64,000 nt of DNA from Mycobacterium sp. GA-1199 (lineage in GTDB: Bacteria; Actinomycetota; Actinomycetes; Mycobacteriales; Mycobacteriaceae): the NCBI RefSeq assembly GCF_001500045.1, contig NZ_LQIX01000011.1, positions 50,505 through 114,504 of the forward strand, given 5' to 3'. A model generated the notes under the pieces. The model was given only the letters and a program-made list of their open reading frames with translations. It was not told the DNA's origin and ran no database searches. How positions within the stretch are numbered: position 1 is the first letter of the stretch; each line of letters begins with the position of its first letter. Positions 18,208 to 27,019 of this stretch are shown piece after piece. The position numbers and the translations under genes are program-made.

Positions 18208-19683
18208 TCAGCCGACCGGCCATTGAAGTGCCTTGTGCTGCAAGTACTCCGCCAACCCGTACTCGCCGAATTCCCGACCGATGCCGCTGTGCTTGTACCC
18301 GCCGAACGGCGCGCTCGGGTTCAGTCCGCCACCGCCACCATTGATGATGACCGTGCCCGCGCGCAACCGGCGTCCCACCGCCACCGCCCGCAGCGGGTCG
18401 GCCGACCAGACGCCGCCCGCCAAACCGTAGCGGCTGTCGTTGGCCAGCCGTACCGCCTCGTCGTCGTCGCCGAACGGGATGACCACACCGACCGGGCCGA
18501 AGAACTCGTCCTGGGCGATGCGCATCTTGTTGTCGACCCCGACGAACAGCGTCGGCTCCACGAAGTAGCCGCGTTCCAACTGCGCGGGACGCTTCCCGCC
18601 GAAGGCGATCTGCGCCCCCTCGTCGACTCCGGTGGCGATCAGCGACTCGACCCGCTGGCGTTGCACCTCGCGGATCAGCGGCCCCATCATCGTCGCCGGA
18701 TCCGACGGGTCACCCACGCTGATGAACCCGAGCACACCGGTGATCCGGGCGACCAGCTCGTCGTGCAGCGACTGGTGCACCAGGATGCGGGTCAGCAGCG
18801 CACAGCCCTGGCCGGCGTGCGTGACGATGCCCGCGAGCACACTCTCCATCACCTTGTCCAGGTCGGCGTCGTCGAGGATGATGTTCGCCGACTTGCCGCC
18901 GAGTTCGAGAACGACCTTCTTCAGCGAATCCGCCGCCTGCGTATAGACCCTGCGGCCCACCGCGTCCGAGCCGGTGAAGCTGACCAGGTCCACTCCGGGA
19001 TGCGTGGTCAGCGCCTCGCCTTCGGCGATGTCGCCGGTGACCACGTTGAGCACGCCCGGCGGAAGACCGGCGGCCTCGGCCACCTCACCGAGCACCAGCG
19101 CCTCCAGCGGCGTGTAGGGCGACGGTTTGAGCACCGAGGTGCACCCGGCGGCCAATGCGGGTCCGATCTTGGCCAGGTTCAACAGGAACGGGAAGTTGAA
19201 CGGCGTGATCAGGGCGGCGACGCCGTAGGGTTCGCGCAGCATCATGCCCTGACCGATGCCGCGGCCCGTCACCGGGCGCACCGGCGGCTCGAAGTCGAAC
19301 TGCGGCAGCACCCTGTCGGTCAGGTCGCGAAAGTGATCGATCGGGGTGCCGACCTGAAGCATCTCGGAGAGCATGCGAGTCGAGCCGGCCTCGGCGATGT
19401 TCAGTTCGATGAGTTCGTCTCGGCGGCGGGTGAGTTCGTCGGCCATGGCGGCCAGGATGCGGCCACGCTCGGCGGGGCGCATCGTCGGCCACGGTCCGTC
19501 GTCGAACGCGGAGCGGGCGGCGGTGACAGCGGCGTCGACGTCGGCGACGGTTGCCTGGGGCACCTCGGCGATGGGTTCTTCGGTCGCCGGGTTCACCACC
19601 GTGACGGTGTCGTTGCCGGCGCCCGGCGTCCATGCGCCGTCGATGAACAACCCCTTGTGCGCGGAGACGGTCGTCGCTGTCAC
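18208..19683 (-). CDS. NAD(P)-dependent aldehyde dehydrogenase
   Basis: 491 residues, full length for the family. It has TPFNFPFLLNLAKIGPALAA (about 160-179) in the Rossmann domain, FTGSDAVGRRV (about 236), VLELGGKSAN with general base Glu260, and GQGCALLTR with catalytic Cys294. It oxidises an aldehyde to the acid, in this context probably a side-chain aldehyde that can then be CoA-activated. It is divergent from the GntR regulator with the 15-bp motif in between, so it is likely a direct target. Confidence 0.9.
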   Translation of the reverse strand: MTATTVSAHKGLFIDGAWTPGAGNDTVTVVNPATEEPIAEVPQATVADVDAAVTAARSAFDDGPWPTMRPAERGRILAAMADELTRRRDELIELNIAEAGSTRMLSEMLQVGTPIDHFRDLTDRVLPQFDFEPPVRPVTGRGIGQGMMLREPYGVAALITPFNFPFLLNLAKIGPALAAGCTSVLKPSPYTPLEALVLGEVAEAAGLPPGVLNVVTGDIAEGEALTTHPGVDLVSFTGSDAVGRRVYTQAADSLKKVVLELGGKSANIILDDADLDKVMESVLAGIVTHAGQGCALLTRILVHQSLHDELVARITGVLGFISVGDPSDPATMMGPLIREVQRQRVESLIATGVDEGAQIAFGGKRPAQLERGYFVEPTLFVGVDNKMRIAQDEFFGPVGVVIPFGDDDEAVRLANDSRYGLAGGVWSADPLRAVAVGRRLRAGTVIINGGGGGLNPSAPFGGYKHSGIGREFGEYGLAEYLQHKALQWPVG

Positions 19684-19710
19684 TGAATTCCTCCTAGGTG
19701 CGCGTCATTG

Positions 19711-19725
19711 AGTAAGCTGAATTAG
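19711..19725 (+). promoter_or_regulatory. shared 15-bp motif, site 2 (AGTAAGCTGAATTAG)
   Basis: This lies in the 82-bp gap between the aldehyde dehydrogenase and the GntR gene. It matches 11 of 15 positions of site 6 (AGTACACTGATTAAG). The overlapping AGCTGAATTAGCT is itself close to a palindrome. The position suits joint control of the dehydrogenase and autoregulation of the regulator. Confidence 0.5.
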
Positions 19726-19765
19726 CTGATTGGTTGGTGTCTTCGGCGGGTAGGGCAGGAGGGCG

Positions 19766-20560
19766 ATGGAGCTGAACGGCCGCGGTGACCGCTCGTCCAA
19801 GCTCGTTCGCGCTCCCAAAACCGCCGAGCTGATCGCCGACCACCTGCGCAGCAGCATCGTGCGTGGTGTGCTCAAGAAGGGTGACGCATTGCCGACCGAG
19901 GTGGAACTGGTCCGGCAGTTCGGGGTGTCGCGACCCACGTTGCGCGAGGCTTTCCGGATCCTGGAGAGCGAGTCGCTGATCGTGGTGCGTCGCGGTTCGC
20001 GCGGCGGAGTGCTGGTGTCCTCGCCGGAAACCGCGGTGGCCGCCCGGGATTTCGGCCTGCTGCTGCAGATGTCGAAAACCACGCTGGCCGATGTGTACGA
20101 GGCGCGTAAGGTCTTCGAACCGGCCGCCGTCGAGATGTTGGCCAAGCGGGCCAAACCCGACGACATCGCCGAATTGCGGTCTGCCTGTTCGGCTTTGGCG
20201 GCTCTGATCGCCGAAGGCACCGAGAACGCCGACTTCGGCGAGTGGTCGGCGGTTGTCTTCCGGTTTCACGACGTCATCCTCGAGCGCTCCGGAAACAACA
20301 CCATGGCCCTGGTCGGGGCGGTGTTGCGCGATGTCATCACCAAGCACATGGATCGCGCTGTCACCACCGCGGCCGGTCCCGAGGTGATCGAAAAGCAGTT
20401 CAAGCAGACCCTGCGTACCTTCGAAAAGTTCATCGGCCTGATCGAACACGGGGATGCGGTAGGGGCCAGGGAACTCTGGACCGCCCACATGAATCGCGCG
20501 GGCCGCCAGATGCTGTGGGGCGACCTCGCCAACGAAACGGTCCTCGACCTGTACTCCTGA
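19766..20560 (+). CDS. GntR-family transcriptional regulator, FadR subfamily (FCD domain)
   Basis: 264 residues. The winged helix-turn-helix (about 20-85) contains ELVRQFGVSRPTLREAFRIL and VVRRGSRGGVLV, the hallmark of GntR proteins. The all-helical FCD domain (about 105-245) carries the Asp/His residues that usually bind a metal and a ligand such as an acyl-CoA or carboxylate. The known relative Mce1R (a FadR-like regulator of mce1) makes control of the nearby importer plausible, but that is inference. It ends 4 bases before the convergent CoA transferase. Confidence 0.87.
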   Translation: MELNGRGDRSSKLVRAPKTAELIADHLRSSIVRGVLKKGDALPTEVELVRQFGVSRPTLREAFRILESESLIVVRRGSRGGVLVSSPETAVAARDFGLLLQMSKTTLADVYEARKVFEPAAVEMLAKRAKPDDIAELRSACSALAALIAEGTENADFGEWSAVVFRFHDVILERSGNNTMALVGAVLRDVITKHMDRAVTTAAGPEVIEKQFKQTLRTFEKFIGLIEHGDAVGARELWTAHMNRAGRQMLWGDLANETVLDLYS

Positions 20561-20564
20561 CACG

Positions 20565-21773
20565 TCAGCCCAGCACTCCCTGTTCGCGCAGGCCGGCGAT
20601 CGTGTCCCAGTCCATGCCGCAGTCCAGCAGGATCTCCTCGGTGTGCTGGCCGAGTTCGGGTGCCGGACCGACCGGAGTGGTCGGCACGCCGTCGAATTGA
20701 TAGGGCGGGGCGACCAGACGGAACGGCTTGCCGTCGGCGCCGACGACCTCGGGCAGATAGCCGTTCTCGGCGACCTGCGGGCTCGCGCAGACCTCCTCAA
20801 ACGTCGCGGCCGCCGACCACACGCCGGAGAAACCGGCCAACGCGCTGCGCCACTCCTCGAGCGTGCGGCCACCGAATGTGGCGTCCAATTCCGCGACGCA
20901 CTCGGCACTGTTGACGAAGCGCGAAAAGGCGTCGCGGAACCGCTCATCGTCGATCAGGTCGTCACGCCCGATCAGCGTGCAGAGTTCGGCCCAGAACCGG
21001 TCGGCCTGCAGGCACACCAGGTTCAGCCATCGGTCATCGGAGGTGCGGTAGTAGTTGACGATCGGATTCGGCGCCGCCTTGCGTTCGATGCGCGGCAGTT
21101 CCCCGGACCCGGTCGCCGCCGCGGCGATGTCGGGGCCCATCGTCCACATTCCGGTGTTCAGCAGCGAGACGTCGATCAGCGCGCCCTCACCCGACCGTTC
21201 CCGCCGGAACAGTGCCATCGCCACCGCACCGGCGATGGCGCTGGAACCCTGCAGGTCGAAGAACGCGGCTGGTTGCGCCGCGGGGTCGGTCGCCCCCGGG
21301 GCGGTCAGCTTGTTCTGCACTCCCGCCGCCGACCACGCTGCGGCGGAATCGAATCCGCCGGTCGATGCGTTGGGTCCGGTGCTGCCCCAACCGGATCCCC
21401 GTACGTACACCAGCCGGGGATTGTGAGCGCGTAGATCGTCGGGATCGATCCCGAGTTTGGCCCGGACCTTCGGCAGGTAGCTGGTGAGGAAGACATCCGC
21501 GGTCTTGACGAGTTGGCGCAGCGCGTCCAGGCCGGCCGGGGTGGTCAAGTCGAGGGTGATGCTGCGCTTACCCCGATTGGGCACGTGCAGAAAGGGGTTG
21601 GGCGCGCTGTCATCGGCGTTGAGCGCATTGCGCAACGCGCGCTGGGGATCACCGGTCGGGGGTTCCACCTTGATCACGTCGGCGCCGAGGTCGGCCATGA
21701 TGGCGCCGGCCCCCGGCACGAACGTCCATGCCGCCACCTCGACGACGCGAACACCCTCGAACGGTCCAGCCAT
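20565..21773 (-). CDS. CaiB/BaiF-type (class III) CoA transferase
   Basis: 402 residues beginning MAGPFEGVRVVEVAAWTFVP and then DLGADVIKVEPPTGD, the N-terminal signature of the family. RGKRSITLDLTTPAGLDALRQL also fits. It transfers CoA between an acyl-CoA donor and a carboxylate. Of two in-frame ATGs six bases apart, the second was chosen because AGGAGG is 6 bases before it and touches the first. It is 46 bases downstream of the DUF7064/7065-like gene and probably co-transcribed with it. Convergent with the GntR gene. Confidence 0.87.
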   Translation of the reverse strand: MAGPFEGVRVVEVAAWTFVPGAGAIMADLGADVIKVEPPTGDPQRALRNALNADDSAPNPFLHVPNRGKRSITLDLTTPAGLDALRQLVKTADVFLTSYLPKVRAKLGIDPDDLRAHNPRLVYVRGSGWGSTGPNASTGGFDSAAAWSAAGVQNKLTAPGATDPAAQPAAFFDLQGSSAIAGAVAMALFRRERSGEGALIDVSLLNTGMWTMGPDIAAAATGSGELPRIERKAAPNPIVNYYRTSDDRWLNLVCLQADRFWAELCTLIGRDDLIDDERFRDAFSRFVNSAECVAELDATFGGRTLEEWRSALAGFSGVWSAAATFEEVCASPQVAENGYLPEVVGADGKPFRLVAPPYQFDGVPTTPVGPAPELGQHTEEILLDCGMDWDTIAGLREQGVLG

Positions 21774-21819
21774 ACTCATCCTCCTGCTGCCTGCGAAGGT
21801 CCGAATACCGAGAGGAGCG

Positions 21820-22953
21820 TCACCGCACCGCCTGAAGCGCGTCACGCATCCGAGCGAAGTGCTTGGGCTCCCAGATGTCCTGGTCCTCACCCCAACCGAT
21901 GCGCCCGTCCATGTCGAACCGCATCAATGCCGTACTGCCGGCGCCGTATTCGCTGATGTGGCTGACCGTGAAGCCCTCCGTGGCCATGTGCCTGCCCAGC
22001 ACGTCGGTCAACCGCAGCTCCATGTGCGAACTCCACCCGGTGACCGGGTCGCGGTAGTTCTTCATGACGCTGGCCGATTTGTCGAGTGAGGCGAATTCGC
22101 CGTCGCGCAGCAGCCATCCGTGGTTGAGCGGTGACCAGCCGTCGGCGCCGCCCTCGGCGACCCGCACGAAGGCCAGGAAGCCGGCCTCCGGCCCGGTGTG
22201 GGCGAACACGTACTGGATGCGTCCGCGTCCGCGCTCGCGTTCGATCTGGCGCCACAGCGGCCCGCCCGGGTGCAGGATCCGCTCGCTGTCGCCTGACCGT
22301 TTGCCGCTGCCCGGTTTCCGAGGTGCTCCGCGTGGTGCCCAGGACCGGTCGCGCACCGAGTAGCAGTCGACCGGGATGTGCTCGCCGTCCAACGTCAGCA
22401 CGCCGGTCACGTGACCGACCTGGTCGAAATGGGTGTGGTTCATGAAGGGTGGCTCACCGGGAGTGAACCGGCGCGGGTCGTGCAGGCCCTCGAAATGCAG
22501 GCTGATGGCGAAGTCGGCTGCCGCATCGGCGAACTCGATCTGATACTCGCGCAGGGGACGCAGCATCCGCACCGAGAAGCCGCCGCCGGGGATGGCGATG
22601 TCGCGCAGGTCGGGGTTCGGATCCGTCACCGGCACCTCGGTCTGCATCCGGAAGTAGCGCAGCTTGTCCGGATCGGCGCCACGGGGGTCCCACAGGTACA
22701 CGCGCCAGGTGACGGTGCGCCGGGTGGTGTGGAACGTGGCGTGCAGCCAGCAGCCGATCTTTCGTTCCGGGATGTTGAAGGACCACCAGGTGGTCTCGGC
22801 CCAATAGGGGTCGCCTTCCGGCGCGGGGTGGAAGTTGTCGTCGGCGGGGAGCATCGGCGTATCGGCGGTGATCACCGAGGTCCGATCCGCCTGGTGTGTG
22901 GTGTCGGTGCGATCCGTCCGCGTCGCTGCGTCCGGACTGCTGGCCCGTGGCAT
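21820..22953 (-). CDS. DUF7064/DUF7065-like protein (CrtC/AttH-lipocalin style), function unknown
   Basis: 377 residues without signal peptide. It is rich in Trp and beta structure: DPYWAETTWWSFNIPERKIG, PVDCYSVRDRSWAPRG, and near the end TALMRFDMDGRIGWGEDQD. Such proteins recur in mycobacterial steroid and lipid catabolic clusters and are remotely like hydroxyneurosporene-synthase/AttH lipocalin folds, so binding of or acting on a hydrophobic substrate is a reasonable guess. I cannot name a reaction. The ATG has AGGATGACGCC before it, and site 3 of the shared motif sits 19 bases upstream. Confidence 0.6.
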   Translation of the reverse strand: MPRASSPDAATRTDRTDTTHQADRTSVITADTPMLPADDNFHPAPEGDPYWAETTWWSFNIPERKIGCWLHATFHTTRRTVTWRVYLWDPRGADPDKLRYFRMQTEVPVTDPNPDLRDIAIPGGGFSVRMLRPLREYQIEFADAAADFAISLHFEGLHDPRRFTPGEPPFMNHTHFDQVGHVTGVLTLDGEHIPVDCYSVRDRSWAPRGAPRKPGSGKRSGDSERILHPGGPLWRQIERERGRGRIQYVFAHTGPEAGFLAFVRVAEGGADGWSPLNHGWLLRDGEFASLDKSASVMKNYRDPVTGWSSHMELRLTDVLGRHMATEGFTVSHISEYGAGSTALMRFDMDGRIGWGEDQDIWEPKHFARMRDALQAVR

Positions 22954-22971
22954 GGCGTCATCCTAACGTAA

Positions 22972-22986
22972 AGGATACTAATTTAG
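22972..22986 (+). promoter_or_regulatory. shared 15-bp motif, site 3 (AGGATACTAATTTAG)
   Basis: This lies in the 91-bp gap upstream of the minus-strand DUF7064/7065-like and CoA-transferase genes. It differs from site 1 at only two positions. On the minus strand it also contains TAGTAT, a possible -10 box. It reads opposite to the gene, which favours an operator over a pure promoter element. Confidence 0.55.
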
Positions 22987-23044
22987 GCGATACCGCGCAG
23001 ATCCGTCCTGACAAATCGGCAGTCGTCCTGAGCCGCATGAATCC

Positions 23045-23905
23045 TCATGTGGCCGAACGCTTTTCATCGCGAGGCCTAGGGACATCGAAAAGCGACTCCT
23101 GTGCCAGCGTGGCCACGATCGTGCCCTGTGTGTCGTAGAGGTGGCCCGAGTACATTCCGCGCCCGCCCGCGGTCGCGATCGGATCCAGATCGATCAACAA
23201 CCAGTCGTTGGGGTCTGCGCTCCGGTGTAGCCATACCGCGTGATCGACGCTCGGCAGCAGGCCGACCTGCTCGATCTGCGGCGCCCGGGACAATCCCGTG
23301 CACAGGTCGGACAGGAACACCATTCCGCAGGCCCGCACGTTGGGGTCGTCGGCCAGCGGTTCGCGGATGCGCAGCCACATTCGCGCCGGCCAGCGGTACC
23401 ACGGCCGGGTGTCGTCGGGGACGCGCGCCTCCACGTCGAACGTGCGTGAGGCGTTGAGTTGGTGGGTGTCCAACTCGTCGGGCCGCTGCACCCGCGGTAG
23501 TTCGGCGGCCTGGAATTCGGGTGCGTCGGGTTTCGGGCGGCTGAACGAGCAGGACATCGAGAAGATCACCCCGTCGCCCTGGACGGCGGTGACGCGGCGC
23601 CCCGAGTAGCGCCCACCGTCGCGGTCGCGTTCCACCCGCAACTCGATCGGAGCGCTGGCATCGCCAGCGAGCAGGAAATAACCGTGGATGGAGTGCGCGA
23701 CGCGATCCTCGGGCACGGTCAGGCTCGCGGCGCGTAGCGCCTGGGCGGCCACCTGCCCGCCATAGATCGTTCGCCTGCCGGTGACGCTGACCGGGTCGGC
23801 TCGAAAGCGGTCGTGGGGCAGCGCCTTGATGTGCAGCACCTCGGCGACGGTGGTCGGGGTGAGCTGCTCGCCGTCGAAGACCTCGCGTGTCAAGGTCATT
23901 GCCAT
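23045..23905 (-). CDS. tesB: acyl-CoA thioesterase II (TesB family)
   Basis: 286 residues with the double hot-dog layout of TesB. The first half has TIYGGQVAAQALRAASLTV and SIHGYFLLAGDASAPI; the second has VFLSDLCTGLSRA, ASLDH-equivalent PSVDHAVWLHR and WLLIDLDPIATAGGRGMYSG. The catalytic Asp/Thr/Gln set is plausible (D in SVDHA). It hydrolyses acyl-CoAs to free acid and CoA, releasing CoA when dead-end products build up. It lies 22 bases downstream of the FadD gene in the same direction. Confidence 0.9.
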   Translation of the reverse strand: MAMTLTREVFDGEQLTPTTVAEVLHIKALPHDRFRADPVSVTGRRTIYGGQVAAQALRAASLTVPEDRVAHSIHGYFLLAGDASAPIELRVERDRDGGRYSGRRVTAVQGDGVIFSMSCSFSRPKPDAPEFQAAELPRVQRPDELDTHQLNASRTFDVEARVPDDTRPWYRWPARMWLRIREPLADDPNVRACGMVFLSDLCTGLSRAPQIEQVGLLPSVDHAVWLHRSADPNDWLLIDLDPIATAGGRGMYSGHLYDTQGTIVATLAQESLFDVPRPRDEKRSAT

Positions 23906-23927
23906 CCCCGGCTCGTCGTGGCCATCC

Positions 23928-25502
23928 TCAGACCCGCCTGCCGGCCTCAGCCCAATAAGCGTCCCTGATCGACCGTTTCATCAGCTTCCCCGTCTCGGTG
24001 CGTGGCAGTCGGGTGGTGAACTCCACCGAGCGCGGGCACTTGTAACCCGCAAGCCGGGACCGGGTGAACGCGATGAGTTCCTCGGCCAGGGCGTCGGACG
24101 GCTCCGCGCCGGCGACGAGTTCGACCACCGCCTTGACCTGTTCGCCCCACTCCGGATCGGGTATCCCGATCACCGCCACGTCGGCGACGGCCGGATGGCT
24201 GGACAGGACACCCTCGACCTCGGCCGGGTAGATGTTGACGCCGCCGCTGATGATCATGTCCTTGGCGCGGTCGCAGATGAACAGATAGCCGTCGTCGTCG
24301 AGATAACCGACATCGCCCAGCGTGAAGGCGTTGCCGCGGTGCACGGACGCGGTGAGTTCGGCATCGTTGCGGTACTCGAAACTGCGCCCGTTATGCGATT
24401 CGATGTAGACGTTGCCGATCTCGTTGGCGGGCAGCGGATTTCCCTCGTCGTCGAGGATCTTGACGCTCATCCCGCGCACGGGCCTGCCGACCGTGCCCGG
24501 CTTCTCCAGCCAGCGATGCGGCTTGGCGATGGTGGCCGCACCCTCGGTGCCGCCGTAGGTCTCCCAGATCACCGGGCCCCACCAATCCATCATGTCCTTC
24601 TTGACCTGCAGCGGACACGGTGCCGCCGAGTGCACCACCGACCGCAGGCTCGACACGTCGTACTTGCCGCGGACCTGGCCCGGCAACTTGAGCATCCGGA
24701 CGAACTGGGTGGGCACCATGTAGGCCGACGTGACCGGGTGCCGGTCGATGGCGGCCAGGGTCTGCTCGGCGTCGAACTTGCCCAGGATCACCAGCGCCTG
24801 ACCGACGTTGAGGGCCCCGAGGTAGAAGCTCTGGCAACCGGCGTGGTGCATACCCGTCGACACCAGGTGCGCACCGTCGAACGGCCGGAAGTCGAAGGCC
24901 CGGCCGAACACCGCCATGGCGTTCGCGGCCTCCGACGGATCGCGATCGTCGAGTGCGCGCATGATGCCCTTGGGCTTACCGGTGGTGCCGCTCGAGTACC
25001 GGATGGAGTCACCCTGTCTGCGGTCGGCGGGCGGGGTGTACGGCTGGTCGGCGATGAACCCGGCTTCGGTGACGAACCCCGCGGGCAGTGTTTCGTCTGG
25101 CGGGGCGCCGACCACGACGCGCAGTGCGGCGCCGCCCGCCGCAGCGGCGCAGCGATCGAGGTAGTCGACGTGGGACACCAACGCGCTGGCGCCGGAGTGC
25201 TCGAGGATCGAGGCGAACTCGTCGGCCGAGAGCGTCGGGTTCAGGGTCAGGTAGCGCAGGCCGATCTCGGTGGTCGCCAACTGCCACAGGACCGCGTCGA
25301 CGTCGTTGGGCAGTGCGTAGGCCACCACTTCACCGTCGCGCAGGCCGTGGGCCCGCAGCGCATGGGCCACCCGGTGGGCCGCAGCGGCGAGTTCGCCGAA
25401 GCTCATGGTGCGCCCGCTGGGGGACTCGGCGATCGCCGGTGCGTGGGGGTGATCTTCGGCGATCCACCACACCCCGAGCCGCTGGTCCCACGGATGCTTC
25501 AC
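23928..25502 (-). CDS. AMP-forming acyl-CoA synthetase (FadD)
   Basis: 524 residues. It carries IRYSSGTTGKPKGIM (P-loop A3 motif, about residue 165), ETYGGTEGA (A5), then LFICDRAKDMIISGGVNIYP (A7-A8), and PRTETGKLMKRSIRDAYW with the A10 lysine. It activates a carboxylic acid to acyl-AMP and acyl-CoA. The GTG start at 25502 has AGAGGGGAGC before it. Site 4 of the motif is 22 bases upstream. It forms an operon with tesB and perhaps the next minus-strand genes. Confidence 0.9.
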   Translation of the reverse strand: MKHPWDQRLGVWWIAEDHPHAPAIAESPSGRTMSFGELAAAAHRVAHALRAHGLRDGEVVAYALPNDVDAVLWQLATTEIGLRYLTLNPTLSADEFASILEHSGASALVSHVDYLDRCAAAAGGAALRVVVGAPPDETLPAGFVTEAGFIADQPYTPPADRRQGDSIRYSSGTTGKPKGIMRALDDRDPSEAANAMAVFGRAFDFRPFDGAHLVSTGMHHAGCQSFYLGALNVGQALVILGKFDAEQTLAAIDRHPVTSAYMVPTQFVRMLKLPGQVRGKYDVSSLRSVVHSAAPCPLQVKKDMMDWWGPVIWETYGGTEGAATIAKPHRWLEKPGTVGRPVRGMSVKILDDEGNPLPANEIGNVYIESHNGRSFEYRNDAELTASVHRGNAFTLGDVGYLDDDGYLFICDRAKDMIISGGVNIYPAEVEGVLSSHPAVADVAVIGIPDPEWGEQVKAVVELVAGAEPSDALAEELIAFTRSRLAGYKCPRSVEFTTRLPRTETGKLMKRSIRDAYWAEAGRRV

Positions 25503-25524
25503 GTGCGCTCCCCTCTTGAATTAG

Positions 25525-25539
25525 CTTAAACAGTATACT
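25525..25539 (-). promoter_or_regulatory. shared 15-bp motif, site 4 (AGTATACTGTTTAAG)
   Basis: On the minus strand, 22 bases before the FadD start. It contains TATACT, an excellent mycobacterial -10 hexamer, so the motif may overlap the promoter itself. It is followed by CTAATTC, another A+T stretch. It matches the consensus at 13 of the 14 defined positions. Confidence 0.6.
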
Positions 25540-25584
25540 CAACGACGAGCTCTGAACAGGCCCCGGAGCAGACTGGCTGAGAGG

Positions 25585-27015
25585 TCACCGGCCCTGCGGC
25601 ATGGTCGCCGTGACGTGTGCGCGCATCCGCACCACGGCAAGTTCGCTGTCTCCGGCCAGCAGCGCGTCGGCGATGCTGCGGTGTGCCGGATCGATGGCCC
25701 GCGAGGCGCGTTCGAGCGCCGCAGGGTCGGCATCGGCGTACTGGGCGAAGAAGTTCCAGCCCAGCCGCATGGTCACCCGGTGTACCAATTCGAGCGCCTT
25801 GTTACCCGCCAACCGGGCGAGTACGGAGTGGAGGTCTTCGCGCTTGGCATATGCGGCGGTGACACCCAGTTCGGACTCGGTGGCCAGCGCCTTCTCGATC
25901 ATCGAGACGTCGACGGCGCCGGAGCGCACGGCGGCGGCTGCCCGCTCGGCGACGGCCAGTTCCAGCCCGGTGCGCAGTTCTGCGATGTGTTGTGCGGTGA
26001 CCCCGTGGCGGCGCAGATAGATCGAGATGATCTCGGTCAGTGCGGAGCTGTCGGGCTCTGTGACGAAGAGCCCGCCGCCCGGTCCGCGGCGGGTGAGCGC
26101 GATCTGCTGGTATTCCAGGATTCGGATGGCCTCGCGCAGGACGGCCCGGCTGGCCTTGTACTTGGCCATCAGCGTGGCCTCCGAACCGATGAACGTGCCC
26201 GGCGTCGCGCCCGTGTCGAGGACCCACGCGAAGATCTGCCTGGCCAGCGCTTCGCCGCGCTTGTCGCCGTCGGTACCGGCCAGGGCCGCGGTGGGGTCCA
26301 GGTGCTGCACCGTGGCCGGCTGGCGGTGGATGAAGTCCGCCTCGGCGCGCAGATGCCGGCTCATCCGCTCGCGGGCCACACCGGGATTGTTGGTCAGGAT
26401 CGCCCTGGCGATGCTGGCATGCGCGTGCTGGACCTCCCTGCTCATGCTGGCGGGCAGCGCGGCCTCGTCCGCGAAGTGGAAATCGATGACCCGGCTGAAG
26501 GTTTCGACGAACAGCTGCAACACCGGATTGCCGGTCAGCGCGGCCAGTTGAGTGTGCAGCCGCCGGTACTCGATGAAGTTACCCGCCGACTCGTCGGCCA
26601 AGGTTTCGCGCACAGTGCTGATGTCGGCCTCGCCGGCGCGCTGCGAGGCCAGTTCGGCGACCAGTTCCTCGAGGATGATGCGGGTATCGAAGAGTTCGTC
26701 GAGGGTGGCGTTGGCCCGCAACAGGTAGATCACCGTCGGACCGATCACCGCGTCGACGTCGGGTTCGTCGATGACCAGGCCGCCGCCGGTGCCGCGACGC
26801 ATCCGGGCCACGCGCTGATGCTCGACGAGGCGCACCGCCTCCCGCAGCACCGCTCGGCTGACCCCGTAGCGCTCCAGCAGTTCGGCCTCCGAACCGAGCA
26901 CATGGCCCACCGGCCACCCCAGTTCGATGACGTCGGCGACGATCTGCTCGGCGGCGCGGCCCGCCAGCTTGGCCTGCCGCGAGTCGATGCGCGGCGCGAT
27001 CAGGTCTTGATCCAC
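25585..27015 (-). CDS. tandem GntR-family regulator: two complete HTH-FCD units in one chain
   Basis: 476 residues, about twice a normal FadR-type GntR. Unit 1 has its helix-turn-helix at about 41-80 (ELLERYGVSRAVLREAVRLV, then RRGTGGGL) and an FCD domain to about 230. Unit 2 repeats the plan: helix-turn-helix at 277-316 (LMAKYKASRAVLREAIRILE, then RRGPGGGL) and FCD to about 465. The two DNA-binding parts are clearly duplicated yet diverged. One chain could therefore act as a pseudo-dimer on an asymmetric operator. It starts with GTG 4 bases after the echA stop, so it is co-transcribed with it and sits under site 5 of the shared motif. Confidence 0.88.
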   Translation of the reverse strand: MDQDLIAPRIDSRQAKLAGRAAEQIVADVIELGWPVGHVLGSEAELLERYGVSRAVLREAVRLVEHQRVARMRRGTGGGLVIDEPDVDAVIGPTVIYLLRANATLDELFDTRIILEELVAELASQRAGEADISTVRETLADESAGNFIEYRRLHTQLAALTGNPVLQLFVETFSRVIDFHFADEAALPASMSREVQHAHASIARAILTNNPGVARERMSRHLRAEADFIHRQPATVQHLDPTAALAGTDGDKRGEALARQIFAWVLDTGATPGTFIGSEATLMAKYKASRAVLREAIRILEYQQIALTRRGPGGGLFVTEPDSSALTEIISIYLRRHGVTAQHIAELRTGLELAVAERAAAAVRSGAVDVSMIEKALATESELGVTAAYAKREDLHSVLARLAGNKALELVHRVTMRLGWNFFAQYADADPAALERASRAIDPAHRSIADALLAGDSELAVVRMRAHVTATMPQGR

Positions 27016-27019
27016 CGCG

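Noticed and set aside
18223..19686. 487-codon open frame antisense to the aldehyde dehydrogenase
   Set aside because: It is a G+C-driven shadow: Arg/His/Gly-rich with no domain, while the minus strand encodes a full ALDH with both active-site residues.
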